Part shown: positions 11,573-23,500 of the stretch, one piece after another
Layout: each line of letters starts with the position of its first letter
Position numbering within the stretch: position 1 is the first letter of the stretch
The notes under the pieces: model-generated
The model's input: the letters and a program-made list of their open reading frames with translations, nothing else
Database searches by the model: none
Told to the model about the DNA's origin: nothing
NCBI GenBank assembly: GCA_020465985.1
Contig: JAANYP010000379.1
Span: 18,916-82,915, forward strand
DNA: 64,000 bases
Source of the DNA: Centrapalus pauciflorus
Lineage: Eukaryota; Streptophyta; Magnoliopsida; Asterales; Asteraceae
Direction of reading: 5' to 3'
Translations under genes and position numbers: made by a program

Positions 11573-12975
11573 ATGTCTCGCGAAGCTCTCGTACTCGGAT
11601 CTGAGAACAGACCACCTGTTCTCTATCCAGATGAGTATGAACAATGGAAATCCCGGTTCCTTAAATTCGTTGGAATGCACCGCTTGGGAATTTGATGCTT
11701 CAATCCATTTCCGAAGGTCCCGTCATCTATTATCGGGAGATAGCAGCCCGCCCTGAGGCTGATCCCCCTGTCCAAGCCTCTAAAGTTGAACGCGAACCGG
11801 CAAATGACGCCGATAGAGACCGACAGCATGCTGATAAGAGGGCAGAATATCTGATCTATCAAGCCCTCCCCACTGATATTCTGGTTGGCGTAGACAGCAA
11901 AATGTCTGCAAAAGAAATTTGGGACGAATTGGAAGTCCAGATGCTGGGGGCATATCTCGATGATCGCGCCAAGATCGAGGAGGCAAAGGCTAAGTTTACG
12001 GAATTCCGCGCAAAAGACGGGGAATCTCTGCAAGCCACTTTTACCAGGTTCTGAGCGGTCCTAAATGAGTTGAACAAACTGCACATCAAGAAGGATATGG
12101 ATGATATCAACATCCAGTTCTTTGCCGCCTTAGCCCCCGAGTGGCAGCTTGCTTGTCGGGCCATGAAACGAGTCCTGAACATTCTTGAGGTATCAATAAA
12201 TGTCGTCTTTAAGGAGCTTAAGAAATATCAAGGGGATGTCGATCAACAAAAGCTGATGGCAAATCAATTGGCCTCTCTACTGCTATCAGCCAACACCGGG
12301 TTGAAACCAAATGATTCTCTAGCCTTGATCACCAACACGCAGATTCCGACACCATCCTTTGCTCCAGGTTCTTCGTCGTCTCAGTACAGGTATGCTTCTC
12401 CTCCGCGTGAGGTCTATGATGAGGAAGAAGCTTCTATTCAGGAACAGATTGCCTTGTGGACCAACCGTCTCCAACAGCGACGGTTCTCCAACAAGACTAA
12501 CAATCAACTCCGTTATGACACCGGTCAACGGAGGTACTCAGATGGCAGAAGGGATGAACGACGTGATGACTATCGAAGGGATGAATACCGTAGGGATGAT
12601 CGGGATGATCGCATGTATGACGATAGACGCGACTATCGAGATGATCGCCGTTATGAAAGGCGAGATGATAGGCGTGATGATCATAGGGACGACAGGTGGG
12701 ACGATCGAAGGGATGATCGACGGGATGACCGCCGTGATGAAAGGAGAGAGCCCGAAAGAAGGGACAGAAGGCGAGATGATAGCCGAGAGCATCGCCGCGC
12801 CGGCATGAGGCCGGCGGAGAGAAGAGATGAACGGCCAAGAGCAGACGAGCCGAAGGCCGCAGATGAACGTCTCTGTTACAAGTGTGGCAAACCGGGCCAC
12901 TTTGCTAGGGAGTGTAAAAACAATTTCGACAGAGACGTCGCATATTACGAGAGAAAGCTCGAGGTCGCCAAGTAA
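11573..12975 (+). pseudogene. gag: Broken gag of element A with CCHC zinc knuckle
   Basis: Starts at the ATG at 11573 (MSREALVLGSEN), the first after a splice-acceptor-like sequence. After about 40 codons a frameshift near 11690 moves the frame; the rest runs from about 11692 to the TAA at 12973, with a TGA at 12052. The middle matches the copia Gag helical domain (for example 'AKEIWDELEVQML' and 'LNELNKLHIKKD'). Next comes a striking Arg/Asp-rich repeat (about 12540-12800) and a single CX2CX4HX4C knuckle (12874-12915, CYKCGKPGHFAREC). Gag forms the virus-like particle and binds RNA. Both internal stops fit CGA-to-TGA and CAA-to-TAA changes. Confidence 0.85.
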
Positions 12976-14553
12976 AGAACAGATGCGTTAGCCCTCGTCG
13001 CCCAGGAAGACTACTGGGATGCTGAAGATTCCGAAGACGAGGATGACAAGGGCAAGAATTGTTACATGGTTGATCGTTTTGGGTTGGAGAACTGTGCTGT
13101 TTCCACTGCTGAAGATTCAGATCATGCAGCTGAGGGGGAGAGATTGAAAAATCCACCAGCATGTCTGATGACTACAACCAACGATCCCGAATGCTCCACA
13201 TCCGGTTCTGAGTCGAATGAGGTATATTCCTGTTACATTCCTGCACATGTAAATAAATTATTTGTAGATAATGAATGTACACTGCACACACATATTCTTG
13301 ATCTACAAGCTAGATTAAATGCTGAAACTGCAAGGTGTGTACAGACTGAACATCAAGCTCAAACTCTAAAAGAATCATCTGAATTATATCATTCAAAGTG
13401 GTTAACTAATCATAATGTTATAAAACAGATGTTAATAGAAAAAGTAGATGTTCAGGATAGGAATATATATCTTGAATCTTGCATGGACACGCTATCAAAA
13501 GAAAAACTCTCTTTAAAAGAAGAAATTTCTGTTCTTACAAAACAATTAGATGTGGTAAATATGGAAAATATAGACAGTTTAGAAAAATACAAAATGATTG
13601 AAGAAGAAAGGATAAGTTTGTACTCAAGAATAAAGACCCTTGATGATGCATTTTTAAAAAGGGGTCAAACAGAACTAACTATCCATTTAAATCAGCCCAA
13701 AGAAACTAGGTTTTACCATTATAAACAAGGAATTGGTTTTAAAAATCCTAAATATTTGGAAAAAGCACAAAATGTTTTACCTGTATTTTATGACATTAAT
13801 TATATGGGAGTCGGTCTTAAATCTTTCTTTTTTGAGTCATCAAAAGAAGTTTTAAACCAAGAAATTGAGAAATGTATCGCTCGTAAAGATAAAGAAATTT
13901 CTTTTCAATATGAAGAACTTAACGAGACTTATTCTTCTAGAGTACCCACTTTAGAGGAAGACCTCTTGTCAACTTATTCAGAAGCTGAATTGAAAACAGA
14001 AACCGTAAAATCAACTCCTCAACTTTATATTCCTGCAAAAGTTCTTCAACAACAAATCACTGTTTTAGAAAAGGAATTGAAGTCGTCTCAAGAGAAATCA
14101 CTTGATCTTCAAGATGCTCTTCTTAAGAGCGAAGAAGAATTGGTAAATCAATCTTTTCAACAATCTGTGGAAGTTATTGTCTACAGAGAAAATTTTGAAA
14201 TGGTTTCTCAAAAATTGAAAGATCTTTCAAAAGAACAAACACTTTCTCATTCCATAAAACTTCCATGTGTGTCATCAAATAAAGGTAAGGCTAAAGCTGA
14301 AACTTCTTCTGTCATTTTCAAAGGTGAGTGTTCAAAAGCTTTCAAAAATGAGGTTCCTAAAAAGACTCAGATCAAATCCAAGTCTTTTAAGAAACCCACT
14401 CACCACCAAAAAGAAAATTCTGTCAAGTGTAAATCTTCCATGCTTACTGACTCTAATCGTTTTGTTCCTACAGATCATATAAGGAGAGTCACAAAAACCA
14501 CCATGCTGGATTTTACAAGTTTTTTTTGTGAAGAAGGCTTTAATGCCAAATGA
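12976..14553 (+). pseudogene. Coiled-coil gag extension of element A
   Basis: Same frame as gag, directly after its TAA. It begins with an acidic stretch (DAEDSEDEDDKGKN) and then has long heptad-like, Leu/Glu/Lys-rich segments (about 13270-14250), which I read as coiled coil. A basic tail follows from about 14280. Sireviruses are known for a long gag with a coiled-coil region, so this is probably the second half of Gag rather than a separate gene. The frame ends at 14553, just after a run of eight T (14519-14526), where the next frame takes over. That could be a slipped base or a sequencing error. Confidence 0.75.
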
Positions 14554-15022
14554 ATTTGTTACTAGAGATAGGATGTCTGTAATCTCTAAAGACAATTTAT
14601 GTAACAATGTGTGTGACAATGCTTGTAATGTTGTACCGAATTCTATTGTTCCTTTAAAGTACTCTTTCAGTGATTTATTTAATCTGTGTCCAACTCGATA
14701 TAGACGACAGGTTCCTGAAATGAATGCTTTCGTGCCATATCCTGTTAAACGTATTTGGAAAAAGAAAACAAAAAATAGTGCATCATCGGCCACAAACAAA
14801 ATTGAGATTTGTCCGTTGTCAAGGCCCAAAACCAAAGCAACGGTCAAAAAGGTCTCAAAAAGACAAAATCCAAAGGCAATTTCAACGCCTAAGGTTCCAA
14901 AGCCCAATAAATCCAATCTTCAATGGATTCCAAAGGGTTGTGCATCTGGACCACACACAAATGCTAATTGGGTTCCTGAAACTGTACACGTGCCATATAA
15001 ATCTAGAAATCCTAACAAATAG
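14528..15022 (+). pseudogene. Basic linker between gag extension and protease of A
   Basis: Continues the polyprotein after the frameshift at the T run near 14520. The protein is rich in Lys, Asn and Pro (for example KKKTKNS, VPKPNKSN) and ends at a TAG (15020). It has no recognisable enzyme domain and resembles the low-complexity linker before protease in Sireviruses. The 260 bp to the next open stretch (15023-15280) is decayed linker with no domain visible. Confidence 0.55.
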
Positions 15023-15280
15023 GGATTATATTGAGGTACCCAAGGTTGTGTGATCTTAATGCAGATGGTTCTTGGTTACTTATGATCAAGACCCGTGCTT
15101 CAAAGAAATGGTTCTAGTTACCTTAGACTAGGACCCGTTCTTTTGCTTGTCGGTTGTGCTTAAACCGACACGTTTGGCTTCTGTGCACACAGCCCAGGAC
15201 CCTGTCTTAACTCATCATGTTTTCTGAACATCTCGGTTCAAAACACGGTTTGATTGTGAATTAAAAATGGATGTGTTTGT

Positions 15281-15544
15281 ATGCATATAGTTTTTCATTA
15301 TATGAATTTATGTGTTTTTCAGGCTATGTCCATTTGGTACATGGATTCGGGTTGCTTCAAGCACATGACTGGAAGAAGAGAATTGCTGTCCAATGTTGTT
15401 GAACAGTATTGCGGAACTGTAAACTTCGGGAACAACCATCAGGCTCACATCAAAGGATACGTGGACTTAGTTCTAAATAATCTGGTCATCAAGGACGTTA
15501 ACTATGTTGAGGGGTTATCACATAATCTTTTTAGCATAGGATAA
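15281..15544 (+). pseudogene. Aspartic protease of element A
   Basis: The copia protease active site is visible as YMDSGCFKHMTG (about 15340-15375; usual form DSGCSRHMTG), followed by the expected 'GLSHNLFSIG' flap-side segment. The frame is closed by TAA at 15542 where relatives have Gln (SIGQLCDKG), so CAA has become TAA. The protease would cut the Gag-Pol polyprotein inside the particle. Confidence 0.85.
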
Positions 15545-15865
15545 CTCTGCGACAAAGGACTAGAGGTAACGTTTAGAGCTAAGAACTGCAGTGTTAAGAG
15601 TATGGATGGAAAAGAAATCCTAACAGGTTCCCGAAACTCTAACCTCTACACCATTGACGTAGCTAAGCTAATAGTGAAGGATAACATTTGCCTACTATCC
15701 AAAGCCTCTTCAAAAGACTCTTGGTTGTGGCATCGAAGATTATCCCATTTGAACTTTGATAATATCAACAAGCTGGCTGCAAAACAATTGGTTAAAGGTC
15801 TTCCTGAATTGCGCTATGAAAAAGACCATCTGTGTGGAGCTTGTGAGAAAGGAAAAATGAAATGA
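15545..15865 (+). pseudogene. GAG-pre-integrase domain of element A
   Basis: Same frame as the protease. The HHCC zinc-binding pattern is visible: LWHRRLSHLNFDN and, at the end, LCGACEKGK. The TGA at 15863 falls where relatives have Arg or a similar residue (GKMK*SSHKPK), which fits a CGA-to-TGA change. This is the N-terminal zinc domain of integrase. Confidence 0.85.
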
Positions 15866-16942
15866 TCATCTCACAAACCAAAGCCCGAACCATCAACAAA
15901 AAGAGTATTGGAGTTACTTCACATGGATTTATGCGGACCGATGAGGACTCAAAGCATAAATGGAAAACGATATGTGTTGGTTATCGTTGATGATTACTCA
16001 CGATATACCTGGGTCAGGTTCTTGCGTTCCAAGGATGAGACAGCTCAAGAAATCATAGATTTTATCAAGAGTGTCGAGACCCAACAGCAGCTGTCAGTGC
16101 AATCAATCAGATCAGATAACGGCACGGAGTTCAAGAACTCGGTAGTTGAGGGCTTCCTTCGATCCAAAGGTATTCAGCATCAATACTCTGCTGCTCGAAC
16201 ACCTCAACAAAATGGGGTCGTGGAAAGGCGTAACCGTACGCTTGTGGAAGCCGCTCGTACAATGCTCACATACTCGAAGCTACCTCCGTTCTTGTGGGCC
16301 GAAGCCGTTTCAACAGCATGCTATACACAAAATCGCTCCATCATCCATAAGCGCTTTAACAAAACTCGTTACCAACTCTTTTTGAAAAAAGTACCATTTA
16401 TCAAGTACTTACGTGTATTTGGTTGCAGGTGCTATGTGCTGAACGACAAAGACAACCTCGGGAAGTTTAACGAAAAGGCGGATGAAGCGATCTTCATTGG
16501 ATACTCATCCAACTCGAAGGCGTATCGCGCATTCAATACCCGAACCAGAACAGTCAATGAAAGTGTGCACGTCACATTTGATGAGTTGGCTGAACTGGCA
16601 CCCGAAGTTGATCAATCAAGACCTCGCATTACTCAAATGCCTGGAGACTCTTCCAATAACCTCATTTCTTTTTCTTCTTCTGATTTGGTTAATTTATTTG
16701 ATCCGTTTTATGTTGAATTTTTCGGTCCTAACGCTAGTGTTTCTAATGTTGTCAATAATATAGGTGATCCTTCCAGTTCAACTGTGCCACAAAGTTTCTC
16801 CGCTCCATCATCATCAACATACCCTCATCCATCCACATCATCCACCGACACATCCGCAGTTGAATCTACTCCTATAATACCCTCACATATAATACCAACA
16901 ATTCTTCCTTCACCTGAACACTCGGGATCAAACCGGAACTAG
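15866..16942 (+). pseudogene. Integrase core of element A (DD35E intact)
   Basis: The rve integrase core is open from 15908. Catalytic residues are present: Asp at 15926 (LLHMDLCGPM), Asp at 16115 (IRSDNGTEF) and Glu at 16223 (QQNGVVERRNRT), giving 62 and 35 intervening residues. The C-terminal region (16380-16620) has the usual 'FGCRCYVLNDKDNLGKF ... ADEAIFIGYS' motif and then a Ser/Pro-rich linker to RT. The frame closes at 16940 and RT continues in another frame, so a frameshift lies in the linker. Integrase inserts the cDNA into the genome. Confidence 0.88.
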
Positions 16943-18129
16943 TGGTACCATCATTTGAAACCATTGACCATGAATCTTCATCCATCCCCACATTAACGAC
17001 AGAGGTTCCATCCCGAGCACCCCTTCCACATGAGATTAAATGGACCCGAAGTCACCCAACAGATCAAATCATTGGTGATGTATCAACAGGAGTCCAAACT
17101 CGTAGGGCATCTGCTAATGAATGCCTCTATGCATCATTCCTGAGTATGATAGAGCCCGCTCGTGTGGATGAAGCCCTGACAGATCCAGATTGGATAGTTG
17201 CAATGCAAGAGGAACTCAACCAGTTTGAACAGCTAAGAGTATGGCGGTTAGTTCCCAAACCAAAAGACCGTACAGTCATCGGAACAAAGTGGATCTTTAA
17301 GAACAAACGAGATGAGAACGACATTGTGATAAGGAATAAAGCAAGACTTGTTGCCAAAGGCTACCGACAACAAGAAGGGATAGATTATGACGAGACCTTC
17401 GCTCCAGTTGCACGGATCGAAACAATCAGAATCTTCTTGGCGTACGCGGCACACAAAGATTTCAAAGTGTACCAAATGGACGTCAAGACTGCCTTTCTAA
17501 ACGGTGAACTTAACGAGGAGGTGTATGTTGAACAACCACAAGGCTTTGTTGACGCACATAAACCTGAACATGTTTATGTGCTAGATAAAGCCCTCTATGG
17601 TTTAAAATAAGCACCTCGAGCATGGTATGATAGTCTTTCCAATTTCCTTATTTCTGCCGGTTTCTATAAAGGTGTGGTGGACACAACTCTGTTCACTAAA
17701 AGGGAAGGCCCACATATAATGCTAGTACAAATATATGTCGACGATATTATATTTGGATCTACTGACAGTAATTTTTTTAAGGATTTTTCAGCCCTAATGG
17801 AGTCCAGGTTCGAGATGAGTATGATGGGGGAAATGAACTTTTTCCTCGGATTACATGTCAAACAACTTGAGGATGAGATTTTTGTGAACCAGTCGAAATA
17901 TACTCTTGACATTCTCAAGAAGTATAAGTTAGACTCTTGCACGAGTATCGCAACTCTCATGGCCTCCAACTGTAAGTTAGACACCGATCCTTCTAAGAAA
18001 AGTGTCGATAAAACAACTTACAGAGGGATGATAGGATCCTTACTATACTTGACTGCCAGTAGGCCGGATATAATGTTTTCAACATGTCTTTGTGCTAGAT
18101 TTCAGGCCGACCCAAAAGATCACACCTAA
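16942..18129 (+). pseudogene. Reverse transcriptase of element A
   Basis: RVT_2-type (copia) reverse transcriptase. It shows 'DPDWIVAMQEELNQF', 'VIGTKWIFKNKRDEN', 'GIDYDETFAPVARIETIR', 'VYQMDVKTAFLNGEL' and the catalytic YVDDIIFGS (YVDD at 17734-17745). One in-frame TAA at 17608 replaces the Gln of the conserved YGLKQAPRAWYD motif (CAA to TAA). The frame ends at 18127, after 'ASRPDIMFSTCLCARFQADPK', through a 1-nt frameshift near 18118. Confidence 0.88.
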
Positions 18130-18683
18130 CTGCGGTAAAACGCATTTTTCATTATCTTAAGGGTACACCCGAACTTGGTCTATGGTATCCAAAGGGAACC
18201 GATTTTGATCTTACCGCGTTTTCAGATGCTGATTTTGCAGGTTGTAGAGTTGACAGAAAAAGCACGTCGGGGGGAATACAGTTTTTAGGAGATAGACCGG
18301 TGAGTTGGTCTTCCAAAAAGCAGAATTGTGTTTCCACATCTACAGCTGAGGCTGAGTATGTAGCAGCTGCAAGCTGTTGCTCTCAAGTGCTGTGGATGAG
18401 ACCCCAGTTACGCGATTATGGATTCTCACTCACCAATATCCCAATTTACTGTGATTCTCGAAGTGCAATTGCCATCTCTTGCAATCCCGTGCAGCACTCT
18501 CGCACAAAACACATAGATATCATGTATCATTTTATTAAAGATCACGTAGAAAAGGGAACCATTGAGTTGTATTTTGTTGGCACGGAATACCAACTTGCGG
18601 ATATATTTACTAAAGCTTTAGACGAACCTCGTTTTCAGTTTTTAGTATCCCATATCGGCATGTTGAATCCGCCTTCTAATTAA
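18130..18683 (+). pseudogene. RNase H of element A and end of pol
   Basis: Continues RT after a frameshift: 'RIFHYLKGTPELGLWYP', then the RNase H acidic residues in FSDADFAGC, STAEAEYVAA and CDSRSAIAI, followed by HSRTKHIDI and the ADIFTKALDEPRF end. It stops at TAA 18681. This marks the 3' end of pol and of a standard copia element; everything from here to 24029 is extra. Confidence 0.85.
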
Positions 18684-19382
18684 ATATAAGATATTGTCTT
18701 AAATAATTCTATTTCAATCTATCATGATTGAAATTCCTTTATTTTTGAAAATATCTGTTATTTAAATTTAAGGATTGTGTCACAAAATTGAAACTCAATA
18801 TTTCCTTATCCGTGCATATTTTTAATAATTAATGATCCTGACAAATTGCTGTGTGAATTGTTCATCACGGAGTGGGATGCAAACAATATCCAGGTTTGTC
18901 TGTGTTTGTAAGGCTAAAAGGGTTGTCGAATTTAATCTGAAAAAGAAAAGGAAAGGAACATGTATTTATTTGAGGGGGAGTATAGTTAGGTTTTCAATTT
19001 TTATAATTCTGTGTTTATTTTTAATTTTTGTAGTTATTTTTTAAAATTTAGGTTGGTTATATTTTTTTTAATAGGTCAGAATATCCCAAAGAGATTTTAA
19101 CTTTCAAATTTATCAACAAGCCAAAATATTTTAATTTACTTTATTTTACTTTCTTATATTTCAGTTTATTTTTTTTAATTTAAATACTAAAAGAAAATAT
19201 CAAAAATATTTTACTTTGTTTTTGCTCATTTTTTTTGTTTCAAAGAAAAACACAAAAAGATTTAACAAAAGTGGGCCAAAATTTTTTTTAAATTAGTTAT
19301 GTGTGTGTGTTGTGTAATGAATCCCCCGACCCATTTTTTGTTTTGGGGGCGGATCTTCTGATCCGAACTCGACCCGGTCGAA
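18684..19382 (+). other. AT-rich spacer after pol of A with an internal polypurine tract
   Basis: No open frame. A GAGGGGGAG box (18972-18980) lies about 290 bp after the end of pol, where a copia element without a third gene would have its 3' polypurine tract. The rest is T-rich, ending in CT- and GT-rich sequence before a promoter-like segment. Confidence 0.55.
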
Positions 19383-19391
19383 TTTAAATAG
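19383..19391 (+). promoter_or_regulatory. Candidate TATA box of the ORF3 transcription unit in A
   Basis: TTTAAATAG in a GC-richer context (CGACCCGGTCGAA upstream). About 30 bp downstream a typical plant 5' UTR begins, rich in CTTCTTCTTCC and CCACC, running to a splice donor at 19551/19552. Inferred promoter for ORF3, separate from the LTR. Confidence 0.5.
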
Positions 19392-19551
19392 CTGGTCAAC
19401 GGTCAATATCTTCATTCACAAGATATTTCTATCTTCTTCTTCCTTCCCGTCGCCCTTGCCACCGCCATCACCACCATTATAGCCGTTTCGAAGCTTTTGC
19501 ACCACCACTTTCCATCGATTTTCTTGCGTTTTTCATCTACGACACTTCCAG

Positions 19552-20510
19552 GTAACCCATTTCTATACTTATTTCAGTATTTAACATCATATATTGTGAG
19601 TTTGATTTTCGACTTTTACTTAGTTTTTCACTTCGGTTTTTCTTCATTTTTACTACTTTAATGTGTGTTTTTGACTTAGTAGCAGTTACATAAATTGTTC
19701 CTTATATGTTTTTATATTAAGATATGTAATTTCATGCATTTTTGTCAAAATCACCACTGTTCACGTTGCATGTTGCATGAACTTCATTAATGAACTGTTG
19801 GAATTCGGACCATCCGAATTCGGACCAAGCACCGAATTCGGATGTGTCCCCTAGAAAAATTTTCTAAATCTGCCATCTGTTCATCCGATTTCGGTCACTG
19901 TGCATCCGAACTCGGATCACTGTGCACCCGAATTCGGATCTTCAAAAGTGGGATCAAAACTGTTCGTTATCTTTCCAAGTTAAACATTCTTCATCCACTG
20001 TTCATCCGAATTCGGTGATATCCGAATTCGGTCCCCATCCGAATTCTAGATACCATCCGAAATCAGGTCCTTTCCATCTCATTGCATACATTTACTTCAG
20101 TCCACATCCGAATTCGGATCACGATTCATGCACCATCCGAATTCGGACCACCACTTCATTCCATTCCATGCACTTCGGGCCACCATCCGAATTCGGTCAC
20201 TTATGCCACATCATCCGAATTCGGTCACTTTTTCCATTTTTGCATTTTTTTTATATAAATTCAAAAATACAAAAATATTTTCCTCACAGTGCACCATAGA
20301 TTAGAGTTAGGACTAGTGTTTGAGTGAAAAAGTCTGGTTTAACATCGGTCTCTTAACGATTGACTTTGGACTTTATTAGTAGAATTTTTTTATACTAATA
20401 AAGACCCGATGCTAAACAGATCAGGCAGTTTCTATTTCACACTAAGCTATACTTCACATCAATGCCTTATCAGTTAAGTCTTCTTTTTCTAACTCTGATG
20501 CACCTTGCAG
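19552..20510 (+). other. Predicted intron directly upstream of ORF3 in A
   Basis: Donor CACTTCCAG|GTAACC (exon end 19551). Branch-point-like TTCTAACTC lies about 20 nt before the acceptor CACCTTGCAG|G (20501-20511). The exon resumes one base before ATG ATG at 20512. The intron is 959 nt and T-rich and carries the second CCGAATTCGG array. Splicing would bring the ORF3 start codon close behind a 5' exon of about 130 nt. Predicted from consensus only. Confidence 0.65.
19800..20240 (+). repeat. Second CCGAATTCGG motif array, inside the ORF3 intron of A
   Basis: About 13 copies of the ATCCGAATTCGG unit, the same as in the gag leader (10880-11520), several with the exact palindrome CCGAATTCGG and often followed by ACCA or TCAC. 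The unit is not found in the coding regions between the two arrays. Confidence 0.85.
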
Positions 20511-20511
20511 G

Positions 20512-23500
20512 ATGATGGAACCAGCAGTTGTTCTAACCGTACCCCATCCCCCCATCCCAAACAATAACGCCCAACTCCCCGAACAATCCATCCTCCCCAA
20601 CGCCGAGTTTGTCGAGTTCATTCCGCATAATTGGCAACTCGACGTTTCCATCCTGACCAAAGAACCCCAAACCCTAGCATTCGACATCCTCACTCGCCAT
20701 CCAATCTATTACGCATTATCCACCGCCATAGCTGTTCCCCAGATCTATCTCCAACAATTCTGGAACAGGCTAAAATATGTTTCTGACCCCGAACCTCATT
20801 TCACATCCACCATAGACTGTGTTCCAGTCAAACTCACTATATCAGCCTTCCGCCACACCCTTCACCTTCCAGCCGAATTCTACCTTCCAACCCGCGAACA
20901 CTTTGATCCCAAACCATCCGTCACTGAAACCCTATCTGAGATCCAAACTCTGGGTTATGATGGCCCTCTTTCCAAACCCTCAGATTTTCGCTCAAAAAAT
21001 CTTCAATCCCACTGGCGAATCCTGTTTGATGTGATCAATAAATGCTTCACCACCAAGCATTCCTGACACGACTCTGCGTCGGCTCAGGTACTAGCCATGT
21101 TCACAGGCTTTGCCTGTGACCGACATGTGGACTATGCTGCTTTCCTATTCGAGGAGTTACGAAGAGTCCATGTAGAGAGGAGCACAAAGAAAGGAAGAAA
21201 ATATATTCCTCTACAGCGATTTCTGCAGCTAATAATACAGTATGAAATGGACCATGACGATGATATCCATGAACGACCGGAGGCAGACGTCTACCCCACC
21301 GTGGCGATACAAAAGTTAACTCTGCCAAAGGGGGCCCCCACAGTGCCGATAATGAAAATACCTATCTCATTGCTGCTGAGGTCAAGGGAATTGGTACGGG
21401 TTAGGGCTTATATTCAGTAGAGTTATCCGGGTGAGCCTCAGTCCGAACCGTCTGAGACTAGCCAATCCGAAGGTGAGGAAAGTATGAGTGAGCATGAGGG
21501 AGTTCGGGTGGATGTTCAGCAATCTCAGCAATCTCTGGGTACGGGTGAGGGGGAGCCTGTGTTGGTAAGAGAGGAAGTCGGACGTGAGGCGGCAGACACA
21601 GTGGATTCAGAAAGAACCGTCTCTGTCGTGCGAGCGAGGGAAGTACAATCTGAGGGTGAACTAAGCCCAATAAGTCGGACTCCTCACCATAAGACCATCC
21701 GTCCAACGGTCGAACTAACCACCACCACCCACTTGGTTTCCCCTCAAAGGGAAACCATTTCATTTCACGGGGTTCTAGCACATACTCCATCGCCCTCTCA
21801 TTCGGAGAGTGGCGGTGTTGAAAGAGGTCACACTCCTCCCCAGGTGACCGCACTTCATTCCATCACGATTCCATCCCCCCAAACACACACACCGCACGAT
21901 GCCTTCGTGGCATCCCCAAGAGCTGCCTTCGTGGCGGCTCCTCAAACTTCCGGATCTGCGTATCCTATTCAGGAGCCAGAGATGACGGAAGGAAGACCGG
22001 AAGTGGCTCCATCCACGCCATCCACTTCCGGCCATCTCCCAATAAATTTGGAGATGTTAACGGCAGCTTTACGTGCTGCCGGCGCGATTACCCGGGCTGA
22101 CCTGGACGCCCAAAGGGAAGCTGCCGAGGAGCGTCACACCGCCCTACTTTCACTAATAAAGGGTAAGGGTGTCGCTTCCGAAGCTGGCCCCCCACCAGGT
22201 TCCCATTCAGTTCAAATCAGATTTCCGAGCTGTCGGACAAGATCGATGCGCTTACACGCTTAATTCTGCAAGTCCAGGAACAGCTGAATTCGAGAATGGA
22301 TCACCTAGAGTCGGCGGTAATCGAGCTCCAGTGCCGCCCTCAGGCAGAAGCCCCAAAAAGAAAGCATGACGATCGGCACGACCCTGATCGTCATGAGGGG
22401 GAGAAAAGACAGAAACTCCATTCTGAGGACCCCATGATTATTGTAGGGGGAGCAGAGGCTGAAGGCACGGAAATTCAAGGGTCTGGGTCTGGAGACGAGA
22501 CTTATGAGGATACGGAAGCGTTAATGATACAATATAAACCTCTACGGATTGAGGGCCCAGATCCGTTAGACCCTATGTCAGCAATGGTGATCTATGAGCC
22601 TAAATACGATAAAGTCGAAATCATATTAGTGTCTGACTCAGACTCTGATACTGATAACGACTATACCTTTCTCACACCAAAGTCTGAACCCCAATCTCCA
22701 CAACATTCACCTCCAATTCCAATTGAAATTTTGGATTCCCCATCCCATGAACCTCAAGAACAAACAACTTCTTCCATCCAATCACCTTCACCCACTCCCA
22801 TAGAAACTCCATCAATCCAACCCACTCCCACACCAAAAGAAATTCCACCAGTTATACCTACCCCAACAGTCCAATCAACCCTTCCATCTCATTCAGCTCC
22901 GCCTGCCCACATTCTTGAAACTTCAGGATCCCGAACTGTCGACTGCTTTGAAACAAGAGATGTCACCCCAATATACGACTTGACAGATGTGGCTTGGATC
23001 AAGTGGTACTCAATGGGAAAAGTCCACAATCTGGATACTGAAACAAAAGAAGAACTGAGTCAGGACCGGAGGGATCGAGTCTTGAAACTTCTTGAAGCTC
23101 CTCCTGAAGAATTAGAAGAACCTCCGGTCCAGGGGTTAAAAGATTTCTTGAAGAAGTTCCCGGCAGATCAATTTCAGAATCCTTTTTTAGAAGAAAGGTT
23201 CAAAATGGTATTTAGAAAGAAGCCGGGATCTTACAGTAGGCGTCTTCTGATGGTAATGACCGATGCTTCTCGATGTGTTCAAGCTGAATATAACAAAATG
23301 ATGCTAAGGGAAACGAGAGACAAGAGCAAATATTGGTCAAACTCCAAAATAGTAAAGGTCAACAACATCCATATGTACAAGAGAGCCAGAGTGTTCACTC
23401 CGGCCTTCGAGGTACGTAGAGAAGACGGCACAGTTCAAGAATTGTATGAAAGCGACCTTGACTTTGTAAACATCGACGATATCGAGATTATGCACAACAA

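Noticed and set aside
12497..12900. Antisense and alternative-frame open frames over the Arg/Asp repeat
   Set aside because: Shadows of the gag RD repeat; Gag in the sense frame ends in a CCHC knuckle and is clearly the real one.
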